Positions 55,865 through 64,000 of a stretch of 64,000 nt of DNA are shown piece after piece. The notes beneath the pieces were generated by a model. The model saw only the letters and a program-made list of their open reading frames with translations, ran no database searches and was not told the DNA's origin. The stretch is from Lepidodermella squamata. Taxonomy: Eukaryota; Gastrotricha. The position numbers were made by a program, and so were the translations under genes. Positions within the stretch are counted from its first letter, which is position 1. Each line of letters begins with the position of its first letter. The DNA lies in assembly GCA_047495785.1 (NCBI GenBank), contig JBLDXI010000066.1:496001-560000 (forward strand), in the 5' to 3' direction.

Positions 55865-57310
55865 TCAGAACGGAGTAGTGATACAGCATTCGTGCCCAGG
55901 GAAAGCATATAAGCTGAAGTCAATGATCCAGAGCAGAAAATTGCCGACTATCAACAGCGTCACCACAGCAAGCTGGCCGGACGAGAAAACGTGCCCAAGG
56001 AAGACGGTGATGAGCATGAAAATGAAGGCGAACATGTCGAGGATGAAGAAAGATAACGTCAGTTGTACCTCGGTCAGATGCCGATACCGGTTGTTCAACG
56101 GCAGAATGGCAAAGCAAACCAAAACGTGCCACATAAATACAGGGAATAGGGTTGACATTTGAAAGTCGATAGCGCCCTTGTGATGCCACCGATCGCGATT
56201 CTCCAAATAGAAATCTTGGTAAGAAAATAGAGCGATGACGATGCATGTCAGTAGCGAAAAGCCGCAATTCGCAGCTTTAGTCACAACGCCGAACAGAAAG
56301 GACTGAAGTCTTTTCGATTTATAAACGTATTTATCGTGATTTCTCGCTACGAAGTTATCGCTCTTCCTCGGCCTTCGATGGTTGAAAACATGAGCAACGT
56401 GGGCCAGTAGAGTGAGAATCGAGAATGCCACGCACCATTTGAATAGCCGTGAAACAGGCGTTCTAGGCGAGTAGTAAAAATCCGAATTATTCAGCTCATC
56501 GTCCTCCTTATTATTCGAGCTGATGTACATGAGGCAAACGGATGAAACGAAGAGAAAGATCGCGTCCAACCCGTAGAACAGCGCGACCGCTATAAATTCG
56601 GCGATACTTTCGTACGTTGACTTATCGAGCATGCCAAAGGCGAAACACGCGTGGACAACCGTGGCGATTAATGGGAATTGAATCGGTGATAACACGTCGT
56701 CGCACTCATTCGTGCAGTTCGTGAAATTTCGACCCTTCTCCTCAGCTACAGCATGCTGTTGTTCCCAGGCAATAGGAAACCGTGTCTCGCGTTTTTGCCG
56801 GCCAGTTTCGTTCTTCTCGGCGCCAGTTCCGTCTTCGTAGTCGCTGTGGTGGAAGAATAGATCTGTTTCGTTGCGAGAGACCAAAACGCGGAGAACCATT
56901 GGATCTCCGTCGTCGTAGAACCCGGGCGAGACTCGCCATTCGTGGCGAACGTTGTCGAAGTCGGAGCGGCATTTTCTCAGGCAAGTTGAGTCGTTGTAGT
57001 AACTGAAAGCTGCTGAGTAAACCCAGATAATCTGGCCTAGCGCCATGAGGCAATTAAGGGCTTTGAGCCCTACCGCGATTTTCGGATATCGGAACATAAA
57101 TACTGGCAGTTGGGCGGTTGTCATGACGCCGTTTGATTGTTGGGTTGAGTGGTTAATTGGAGGCGCGGATGGTCTGATTTCGACCTCTGAGTTCGGTCTG
57201 CTGTTTGAGTTTTGATCACCAGGGTCTACAACCAAGTCCATTTGATCGTCGGCTTCATTTTGAAGGCGAGTGAAACCGAAAGCTCGCTGAAGATCATATG
57301 CCACAGCCAT
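55865..57310 (-). CDS. 8-TM duplicated tetraspan protein, array member 1 (481 aa, intronless)
   Basis: A single long ORF. A polar N-terminus (1-72) is followed by TM1 at about 80-104, a large extracellular loop with cysteines (STCLRKC, NFTNCTNEC) and sequons, then TM2-4. A second four-TM half begins at KRLQSFLFGVVTKAANC, mirroring YPKIAVGLKALNC of the first half. Near the end come HVLVCFAILPLNNRYRHL, a TM and the hallmark WIIDFSLYAFPG, closing with CCITTPF. The two halves point to an internal duplication of a four-TM unit. An Arg-Gln-Lys-Arg site (RQKRE) in the first loop could be cut by furin. The 4-TM unit is loosely MARVEL-like in layout, but no known family is recognised. Four paralogues follow on the same strand. 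Confidence 0.75.
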   Translation of the reverse strand: MAVAYDLQRAFGFTRLQNEADDQMDLVVDPGDQNSNSRPNSEVEIRPSAPPINHSTQQSNGVMTTAQLPVFMFRYPKIAVGLKALNCLMALGQIIWVYSAAFSYYNDSTCLRKCRSDFDNVRHEWRVSPGFYDDGDPMVLRVLVSRNETDLFFHHSDYEDGTGAEKNETGRQKRETRFPIAWEQQHAVAEEKGRNFTNCTNECDDVLSPIQFPLIATVVHACFAFGMLDKSTYESIAEFIAVALFYGLDAIFLFVSSVCLMYISSNNKEDDELNNSDFYYSPRTPVSRLFKWCVAFSILTLLAHVAHVFNHRRPRKSDNFVARNHDKYVYKSKRLQSFLFGVVTKAANCGFSLLTCIVIALFSYQDFYLENRDRWHHKGAIDFQMSTLFPVFMWHVLVCFAILPLNNRYRHLTEVQLTLSFFILDMFAFIFMLITVFLGHVFSSGQLAVVTLLIVGNFLLWIIDFSLYAFPGHECCITTPF

Positions 57311-58398
57311 TCTATGAAATTACCTAATAATACTTCCTAATAATAAAATTATTAGAAAACCTTAACGAATCGGGTTAAAATCGGGAAAATTAAAGAAAAA
57401 TGACCTAACTATGGCGCAATTGGAATTGAGGTTCCAGCGTTAGAATAAGTGAGCACATCAATCATGTACGATAGCAAATGTTTCTAAATAAAATTTCCTC
57501 TAAATCTCGCCGTGTTTGTTAAGATCAAGATCTTAAGTTGGCTGCAAAAAACTTATCTTGCGTAAATGCGTGATTTTCATGAATGAGTGTTTTTTGCTGG
57601 ACGTGGAAGAATAATTTGGATAATTCGGGGTTATTTTTAGCCACAATGACCTTTGGACCTTATGAAAATCACAAAATTCGGGAATTAGAATCGAGACTCC
57701 GTGTCCTAATACGTCTCATGCTGAATTCGAGCGTCGTGGCACTAAAATTTGAAAATAACTCGTAAATTACTTGTAAATCGTCTGATTCCTAATCAATTAG
57801 TGGAATCAATTGAAATAAATAATTGCGAATTCCAATATTCGGGCGAATTCGGGCGAAGGGAAATACTTCATATTATAAAGAATCCTAATAAATCTTGATA
57901 ACGAAATGCACACAGTACTTATATATGCATGGTAAGCTAATTTAAGTTCTGGAAGTATTTTTGTGGGTTTGCCTATATCACAACATCCTAGCATCATAGC
58001 ATCAATACCTATATGCTACAAAAATTATAACTATCGCGCTGTAGTATAGGTATTAGTATTAGGCATTCCACAAAACATAGAACTAACTATACAAGGTGAC
58101 ACAAACACACATACTCACGCATTTACGAAGCTGATGCGTCATGTGTTCGCATATATACATACTACTATGGCACTCGTAATGCCTTATGTCTGTATAGCTT
58201 AGTACTAAAGCACAAAACCCGGCTTGTTTTCTGCTTTCTGTTTTTGTGTGATGTGTCAATGAGCGCAGTCGCTTAATTCAGCTTACGCGGAGATGATTCA
58301 GAGATCTCTCATAAAAACAGCTTTTGAGATTCTCAAAAAAATAACTTCGGAAATGAATAAGGAATGTTATGAAAAGGCAGCTTTATTTTATTTTGAAC
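57311..58398. other. Intergenic within the 8-TM array, no gene
   Basis: Upstream region of member 1 and downstream region of member 2. A possible 5' UTR intron acceptor before the ATG at 57310 cannot be confirmed. No repeat is recognised. Confidence 0.4.
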
Positions 58399-59820
58399 TC
58401 AAAAGGGCGTTTTGTTACAACAAATATGTCCAGGAAAGGCATGCAGTCCAAAGTCGACAATCCAAGGTAAGGGAATTATAACTACAGCCGCGGTTAAAAT
58501 CGCAACATGGCCTATTGAAGATTGGGTGGCCAGACCTAGACCTATGACGATGATTACCTGCACCCACCAAATAATCGTATTAATGATGAAAAATGACAAA
58601 GTCGTCTGAACTTGAGCCTTGTGTCTATACCGATTCGAATTTGGTAAAACAGCGACGCAAGAGAGTGTATGGAACAGAAGAGTCGGTAAAGATACGGTCA
58701 ATGCCGCCTCGATATCGATGTTTTGATGCCATTCGCCGAAATTATCACTGTACAGAGTATGAAAACCAGAAATCGTTACAGCGATAAGGACCAAAATTGC
58801 CAGGGAACATTGTGCGGTTTTCATGGCGATCGCAAACCACGGCCCTTGCAATTTCGCGTGGCGATACACGAAATTTTGATGCCGCCTTGGCGAAGGGAAG
58901 TTATCAGACTTTAGAGGTGGCCGTAAATTGACCAACTGGCCGATATGGCAGGCCAGCCCAATTATTCCAGTGACGATCGCAGCTTTTTCATACGAAATGA
59001 TGGAGATCCTCGGAAACAAGTGGGTGTGAAAACGGTCCTCTATTTCTTCCTGCCCTGGGAAGCTCTCCTTGTTAACAATCGTTATGTAAATCAAACAAAT
59101 CGCTGAAATCGATTGCCCTAGTGAATCAACTGCATGAAGAACAGTTAGAGCTATAAACTCCAACGGCTTGAATAGCTCGAATTTCGGAATGATCGCGAAG
59201 ACTAAGCAAGCATGAAGCAGGGTGAGAATTAACGGACCTTGAATGACCCAAATCAGGCCGTCGCAATCTTTCTGACATTGCGTGAAGTTTCCAGTGGCTT
59301 CTTGCTGTTCGCTGCTGATATTTGGTGGGTGCCAGAATATCTCGTTAATCTCCCCAGCTGTTTTCAGGGTCCCATTGAAAATTTCAAGGTCGTCATCTTC
59401 TTCATACACAGATTCTGGCATTATAATAGCTCCTGAGTTGGTTCGAGGAACAATTTCTTGGAATGAATCGATATTCCAAGTTCTTGCTGTCTTGGTGTAG
59501 TCTAAACGGCATTTCAGTAGGCAAGTTGAGCTGTTGTAGTAAAGGAAAGCCGTTGTGAAGACCAGAAAAATTTGGACAAGGCTCATGGCACAGTTCAGGA
59601 CTTTCAAGGCTATCGCGAGTTTTCGATTCCGGAAAGCTTCGACAGGTCTGTTCGTGCTTGTGACTGGAGGGTCGTGGTAAACTCGCTGTTGTGACGCTGA
59701 ATTTGCATGATTACTAGGTTGATCGGCTGTGGAAGGTGTTTCAGCTTCGCTAGGGGAGTCATATTCGTCTTCCTCCAGCTGCGAGAAGCCGAAAAATTCG
59801 TTGTAAGGTGTAACTGGCAT
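58399..59820 (-). CDS. 8-TM duplicated tetraspan protein, array member 2 (473 aa, intronless)
   Basis: Closest relative of member 1: the N-terminus (FFGFSQLEEDE against AFGFTRLQNEA), first TM (RNRKLAIALKVLNC), loop cysteines (STCLLKCRLDY, NFTQCQKDC), the second-half start (FAIAMKTAQC), HTLSCVAVLPNSNRYRHK and WIVDFGLHAFPGHICC with terminal NKTPF all align. The first extracellular loop is acidic and much diverged. TM1 lies at about 69-94. The tail-end pair of cysteines before K-T-P-F, shared with member 1, may be palmitoylated. No intron interrupts the ORF although neighbouring non-paralogous genes have many, which suggests the founder was retroposed or lost its introns before amplification. 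Confidence 0.75.
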   Translation of the reverse strand: MPVTPYNEFFGFSQLEEDEYDSPSEAETPSTADQPSNHANSASQQRVYHDPPVTSTNRPVEAFRNRKLAIALKVLNCAMSLVQIFLVFTTAFLYYNSSTCLLKCRLDYTKTARTWNIDSFQEIVPRTNSGAIIMPESVYEEDDDLEIFNGTLKTAGEINEIFWHPPNISSEQQEATGNFTQCQKDCDGLIWVIQGPLILTLLHACLVFAIIPKFELFKPLEFIALTVLHAVDSLGQSISAICLIYITIVNKESFPGQEEIEDRFHTHLFPRISIISYEKAAIVTGIIGLACHIGQLVNLRPPLKSDNFPSPRRHQNFVYRHAKLQGPWFAIAMKTAQCSLAILVLIAVTISGFHTLYSDNFGEWHQNIDIEAALTVSLPTLLFHTLSCVAVLPNSNRYRHKAQVQTTLSFFIINTIIWWVQVIIVIGLGLATQSSIGHVAILTAAVVIIPLPWIVDFGLHAFPGHICCNKTPF

Positions 59821-60462
59821 TATGTAGAGTTTAAGACTAATACATCACGTATGAAATCTCACGTGTGGCGTGAGGCAAGCAATAACTATTAAATAGTTTC
59901 AATTTCTGAGTACATAAAACAACGTGTGTTTAGCTTTGACAGGGGCAGAATAATCATTTATAACTCAATATCTGTTGAAATCAGCATTTAAAATTTGGGA
60001 TGGTTCTGTAGGTGTTTAACTAGGTTCGATCTTTTTTCCGATTTCAAAACTTACCTGGGCGTCACTAAGGCCATAGACCTCACACAATTTGCAACAAAGC
60101 AACGCAATTAGGATAAGCTGGAACAGTGACTAGGATTTAACGAGCTGAAATGAAAGAGTTGAATGTTGGATGAATTAATTTGATTTGGCAGCATTATTTG
60201 CCTCTTCGACCCTAAAGATTCGTATTTTTATCGTAAAAAACACTGAAGTCTGCCGATAGCCTTGGGAATGCAGTTTAGGAATATTTCCATACGCAAGATT
60301 ATTGACGCGTTAACGTAATTGAGCCAATTTACAATATTATTGGGCTTTTCGTTTTTCGTTGCTAAGGACTCTGAACACAGGAAACTTTATCGTAATTTCA
60401 GATAAAGATAACTCTGATTTTTTATTTTAAAAAAATATCCTTTTAATATCTGTTAAAACCTA
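59821..60462. other. Intergenic within the array, no gene
   Basis: AT-rich flank with no recognisable repeat or exon. Confidence 0.4.
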
Positions 60463-61557
60463 TCAGAATGGAAAAGAGTGAAGAGCAAAATCAAAAAGCC
60501 AAACAACAGGCGTCACGGTTATGGATACGAAGGGCGCCGTTAGCAAATAAGGATTCGTGACGTAGAAAAACACGACGGCAATCACGGCAAAGGTCCATAG
60601 AATGATGCTTACAATGTAAAATGCCATAGTAACTTTAGCTTGGCAAAGCTGTTTATACCGATTCGAGGATGGCAGGACGGCGCAACAGATCAAAGCGTGG
60701 TAGGTGAAACATGGGAAAAATATCGTCATCATTTGCAGCAACCTTTCGTTAACCAATTCAGCGTCATCGTAATTCACATCCATGAAAATGTTGAAATAGT
60801 AAAGTGGTGATGCAATTGCGTTCAAAGCTGCGATCGAACAATTCAGGGCTTTCATTCCGAATGAAAACTGCCGGGAGTGGAGATTAGTCTGGCGGTAGAC
60901 GTAGACAAAAATACTGCTATCTGGCACAGGAGGCGGGAATTTTTCAGATTTTCTCGGCCTGTAAAAATTGACAAGTACAACAAGCTGGCCAACAAAGGCC
61001 GAAGTCGCAATTGCAATAGCAATTTTGAAAATTGTTGAAAAATTCAGTATTTCACTCGAAAAAATTTGAGCTTCGAGCGATATGTATCCTTTTGATGTTA
61101 AATTAACGTAAACGATAACGAGGCAGATCACGGATCCAGCTTGTAAAATGGCGTCTATCCCATGAACGATGAAATTAATGGTGTATTCAATAGCACTCCG
61201 AATCCGCCATAGATCGACAATTGAGAAGGCAATGCAGCAATTGACAATAGCAGCGACGATAGAGAATTGGATTGGTTTAAAGCTCTGGTAACACGCGTTC
61301 GAACAATTTTTCACCGTTTGATTGCTGTTTCCTTCCCACTCCGGGCAGACTGTTTCGCAGGTTGCAACTTGCTTGAAGGTGAAGGCCATGAATAGGATGA
61401 TAGCGATTAGCAAGAGTCCAACGATGCAATTGACGACTTTCATCCCAAAGGCGAGCTTGCTACTGCGGAACATTCGAACAGTCCTAGACCGGCTTGGCTT
61501 CTTCGAATCACCACCGAGAGGTAAACGTTCAATTTCGTCATTTTGAGCATGCGACAT
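60463..61557 (-). CDS. 8-TM duplicated tetraspan protein, array member 3 (364 aa, intronless)
   Basis: The start MSHAQNDEIERL was chosen because it gives the short polar N-terminus expected before TM1 (RSSKLAFGMKVVNC); an upstream in-frame Met would add 26 residues with no family match. The protein is shorter than members 1 and 2 mainly because the first extracellular loop is reduced to ATCETVCPEWEG...NCSNACYQ, keeping the paired cysteines. The second half starts RQFSFGMKALNC, nearly a copy of the first-half motif, the clearest sign of internal duplication. YHALICCAVLPSSNRYKQL and VVWLFDFALHSFPF close the protein directly at the stop; the CC-x-TPF tail is absent. Confidence 0.75.
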   Translation of the reverse strand: MSHAQNDEIERLPLGGDSKKPSRSRTVRMFRSSKLAFGMKVVNCIVGLLLIAIILFMAFTFKQVATCETVCPEWEGNSNQTVKNCSNACYQSFKPIQFSIVAAIVNCCIAFSIVDLWRIRSAIEYTINFIVHGIDAILQAGSVICLVIVYVNLTSKGYISLEAQIFSSEILNFSTIFKIAIAIATSAFVGQLVVLVNFYRPRKSEKFPPPVPDSSIFVYVYRQTNLHSRQFSFGMKALNCSIAALNAIASPLYYFNIFMDVNYDDAELVNERLLQMMTIFFPCFTYHALICCAVLPSSNRYKQLCQAKVTMAFYIVSIILWTFAVIAVVFFYVTNPYLLTAPFVSITVTPVVWLFDFALHSFPF

Positions 61558-61684
61558 GGCTATACAGTTGTAAATCAACCTGCTTGTAGTGTGAATGTGG
61601 TAAAATATGCTTGCATAATATGTGTAAGTACCCACACATAAAAACTATGCCTGGTTAGTGTGTGCACGTTACGTGTTTTTTTTA

Positions 61685-62890
61685 TTACTTGAAATCGTAT
61701 CTAAAGTTGTGCAAGGAGAAGTCGTTTATCCAAAACAGCCAAGTTACAACAACGAAAATCAACGGTAAATCGAAAAACTGAAGCGGCATCGCGCGGCTCA
61801 CCAGAGCGTAACTAAGTACAAAAATAGCGCCTAACAACAAAATTGTGTTCACGATGAAAAAAGCTAGTGTAGCCTTGATTTCACACCGGCTTTTGTAATA
61901 TTTCAACGATGGAAGTATTGCCCAAGAAGTTATAGCGTGATAGAGAAAAACCGGGAACAAAACTTGCATAAGTCCCTCTGTTGAATGGAGTCGCCATTCT
62001 GTAGTTGGCTCATCGACCCAAATTTGATCGTATTTCATATCGTAGTAGCAATAGTAGAGGTAAAAAACGAAGGTAAACACATTCAAAGTCGCAGTAAAAC
62101 TTCCGACTAATTTCATAGTGATACCACCCCTTCCTTCACTCATGCAATTAGACCGGTAAACTAAAGCAGTTTGACCGAGTCGAATTTTAGGAAATTCCCA
62201 ATGAAGAATAATCCGGACATTAACAACTTGAAGTAGCTGAAAGAAACAGGATAATGTTGACACGGTTAGGGTGATATTGAATAGGATAACGAATTCAAAC
62301 CATTGATACCTGAATTTTCTAGGTAAAACTCTGATTTCAGGGTCGTTGTAATCGTAGAAAGACCTGGTTGCGTATAAATAGAACAGAACCCATGTTGAGG
62401 AGAAGAGCAAGGCGGTATTTAGGGTTTGAGTAATAGTCAAACTGACAAAGTTGAAGTAATTTCTCACAAATTTTTGACCAATCATGCAAAACGTGCATAT
62501 AGGGTGGATGACACATGAGGCGAGGCAAACTTGCAGCAGAAGTTTAGGCAGCCATAAACAGTATTTAACGCAATCTTGCCATTGTGAAATTTCGAAAATC
62601 TGCTCGAATTTTGTCATATTGTTCCAGGTTGGGCCGTTCTCTCTGGGGTTGGGGCATTGATGGGTTTGGCAGTCGGATTGATTGAAAAAGTGGAAGGCAA
62701 CCGCGATGATGCAGGGAACTTGGAGCAGACTCAGAATGCTGTTGATAATCGTCAATGCTAGGCCCAGTTTCTGACTTCGGAAAAGAGGAATCTCGATTGG
62801 AACCGAAGGGATTCGCGCCCGTTGATTGTTGAGGAGTGCTGATTCAGCTTCCTGGTTGATCCATATTGGTTGGGACGAATCGCTTGCCAT
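61685..62890 (-). CDS. 8-TM duplicated tetraspan protein, array member 4 (401 aa, intronless)
   Basis: The ORF begins MASDSSQPIWINQEAES. TM1 begins RSQKLGLALTIINS. The loop has SDCQTHQCPNPREN and WQDCVKYCLW, the family cysteine pairs. The second half starts GRGGITMKLVGSF, more diverged than the others. YHAITSWAILPSLKYYKS stands where the others have CxAVLPSSNRY, so the conserved Cys is Ser and Asn-Arg is lost. It closes with WLFWINDFSLHNFRYDFK. It is the most divergent complete member, and its stop lies only 128 bp upstream of the ATG of member 3, tightly head to tail. Confidence 0.75.
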   Translation of the reverse strand: MASDSSQPIWINQEAESALLNNQRARIPSVPIEIPLFRSQKLGLALTIINSILSLLQVPCIIAVAFHFFNQSDCQTHQCPNPRENGPTWNNMTKFEQIFEISQWQDCVKYCLWLPKLLLQVCLASCVIHPICTFCMIGQKFVRNYFNFVSLTITQTLNTALLFSSTWVLFYLYATRSFYDYNDPEIRVLPRKFRYQWFEFVILFNITLTVSTLSCFFQLLQVVNVRIILHWEFPKIRLGQTALVYRSNCMSEGRGGITMKLVGSFTATLNVFTFVFYLYYCYYDMKYDQIWVDEPTTEWRLHSTEGLMQVLFPVFLYHAITSWAILPSLKYYKSRCEIKATLAFFIVNTILLLGAIFVLSYALVSRAMPLQFFDLPLIFVVVTWLFWINDFSLHNFRYDFK

Positions 62891-63393
62891 AAGGAACTGC
62901 CGTTGGTTTAATCCGTTAAAATCCTAAATATAAGGAATTGCTTAGAATCTAGAACGCCTTTTGTCGTTTTGACCCGAGTTGGATCAAAATCTGGCTAAAT
63001 TTCCCTTAAAAGCCTGCTATATCTTTACCTTCCCCTTGCCAAAAGGACGAACGTAATTCGTAGTATGGTAATTGGCGCCCTAATTTAGCGTATAGCGTAC
63101 AATTATCTTGGAGGCTAAACTGTACGTGTTAACAATCCTTACCGCACCTTAAGTATTTACCATCTGAGCACTCCGATGACTAGCGACTATTGTTTCCAAT
63201 GGCTGCCTATTATCCGCCGCGGCCCATCATAGCGATGAGTGTTAGTAGCGTTCATTCACTGCGTCTATTTACTCAAGGCAAGTCACCATCTTATCCTCGG
63301 CTCCTATTCGCAAAAAAATCCCTGGAAAATATACATAGCAGTATCATCATATTACGCATCTTTATTATATTATCATATTGTGAGGAAAAAAAA
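62891..63393. other. Intergenic within the array, no gene
   Basis: No feature recognised; the ORF at 63190-63495 on the plus strand overlaps the next paralogue and is a shadow. Confidence 0.4.
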
Positions 63394-64000
63394 TTAGAAA
63401 TCAAATGTGTGGAAGCCGAAATCAAGCATCCAGGTAATAAAAGTTACACTCGTTATAGAAAATGGGATTTCAATTCGACTGACTCCGGTCCATAGTCCGA
63501 TGAGAAGGGCTGCAAAAGCGCACAAAAGCCCTACAAAACTGATGAGATACGCTGAAATTACAACAATAGAATGTAGGGTGTTTTTCGAATTTGAATCAGT
63601 TGTACTCGGTATAACGGCGTAACATATCAGAGCGTGGTAGATGTAACCGGGTAGCAGAATTTTTGTAACACCTTCAACGCGGTGATCATAATGCCAAAAG
63701 TAGTAGTAATACACGAAATGGCCTAGGAAAGTTATCGGGGCCAGTAGAGCGAGGATACAACTGACAATTTTGAGAAATTTCGAAAATTTTCCACTCCGAC
63801 TCAAAATTAAGGTGGAAGTTTCAAATTCAGTCGAACGGGGTTTTCGAATATTAAAAAGTTGAAAAACAGTAAAAATAGCCGCTGTGAGTGACGTAGCTGT
63901 GGTAAAGCCGAAAATTGAGTAAGAAAAAGCCGGAAATCTATAATCAGGACTTTCCAGCAAGTAGTTGGTCACATACATCAAACAAACTGAACTCAAAAGA
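63394..64000 (-). CDS. 8-TM duplicated tetraspan protein, array member 5 (partial, C-terminal 200 aa)
   Basis: The ORF is open to the window edge and lacks its first half. It begins in what is TM3 of the family (SSVCLMYVTN, compare SSVCLMYISS in member 1), then shows TM4, the polar link with NIRKPRSTEF (compare NHRRPRKSDNF), the second half (GKFSKFLKIVSCILAL), YHALICYAVIPSTT and the closing WMLDFGFHTFDF. The first Met in the visible part is probably internal. The array therefore continues beyond 64000. Confidence 0.75.
   Translation of the reverse strand, partial: LLSSVCLMYVTNYLLESPDYRFPAFSYSIFGFTTATSLTAAIFTVFQLFNIRKPRSTEFETSTLILSRSGKFSKFLKIVSCILALLAPITFLGHFVYYYYFWHYDHRVEGVTKILLPGYIYHALICYAVIPSTTDSNSKNTLHSIVVISAYLISFVGLLCAFAALLIGLWTGVSRIEIPFSITSVTFITWMLDFGFHTFDF

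Overview
The window is eukaryotic, almost certainly metazoan, nuclear DNA. Genes are split by short introns (mostly 45-85 bp, GT-AG). They encode signal peptides, GPI anchors, a receptor cyclase and many multi-pass membrane proteins. The background is full of animal-type transposon relics: Penelope-like GIY-YIG, a LINE 3' end, hAT, MULE, mariner-like elements and many MITEs. The phylum cannot be fixed from sequence alone. Short introns suit a compact invertebrate genome, and a CTHRC1-like domain is a weak hint against nematodes and insects.

Region 1-18 kb is a mosaic of duplicated blocks. It holds a family of secreted repeat proproteins that share a 30-nt leader exon (M-x-x-Y-L-L-[LF]-x-x-L, then I-A in exon 2) but carry unrelated tandem repeats: intact genes at 1835-2149, 8281-9533 and 15860-16780, a truncated copy at 6906-7028 and an orphan leader exon at 29158-29187. 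Between them lie a secreted Ser/Thr/Cys-rich protein (4074-5124), a defensin-like cysteine-rich peptide (6501-6898) and a tiny secreted peptide (311-463).

Region 17-41 kb is dominated by a family of small type I membrane proteins: five intact genes (23920, 31840, 33233, 37581, 39120) and two pseudogenes (17525, 27193). All use a phase-1 intron after the signal-peptide exon and keep a W-C...C-S cysteine pair. The same stretch holds a secreted cysteine-module protein (20478-21954, with a 3' frameshift) and a 16-exon receptor cyclase (33969-36667) whose catalytic residues are largely lost. Foldback elements, a hAT pseudogene interrupted by a younger hAT MITE, and a 0.5-kb palindrome inside an intron fill the gaps.

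Region 42.6-64 kb is a run of ten minus-strand genes: two GPI-anchored Ly6-like proteins, a secreted PAN plus CTHRC1-like protein, a 12-TM MFS-like transporter, a coiled-coil protein, and a tandem array of five intronless proteins with eight TM segments built as two four-TM halves.

Most gene products are secreted or on the cell surface, and many are tandemly duplicated and diverging. This suggests a fast-evolving cluster of extracellular or surface proteins. No direct functional link between the families can be shown from sequence. All exon structures were deduced by reading splice sites and checking frame; there is no transcript evidence.
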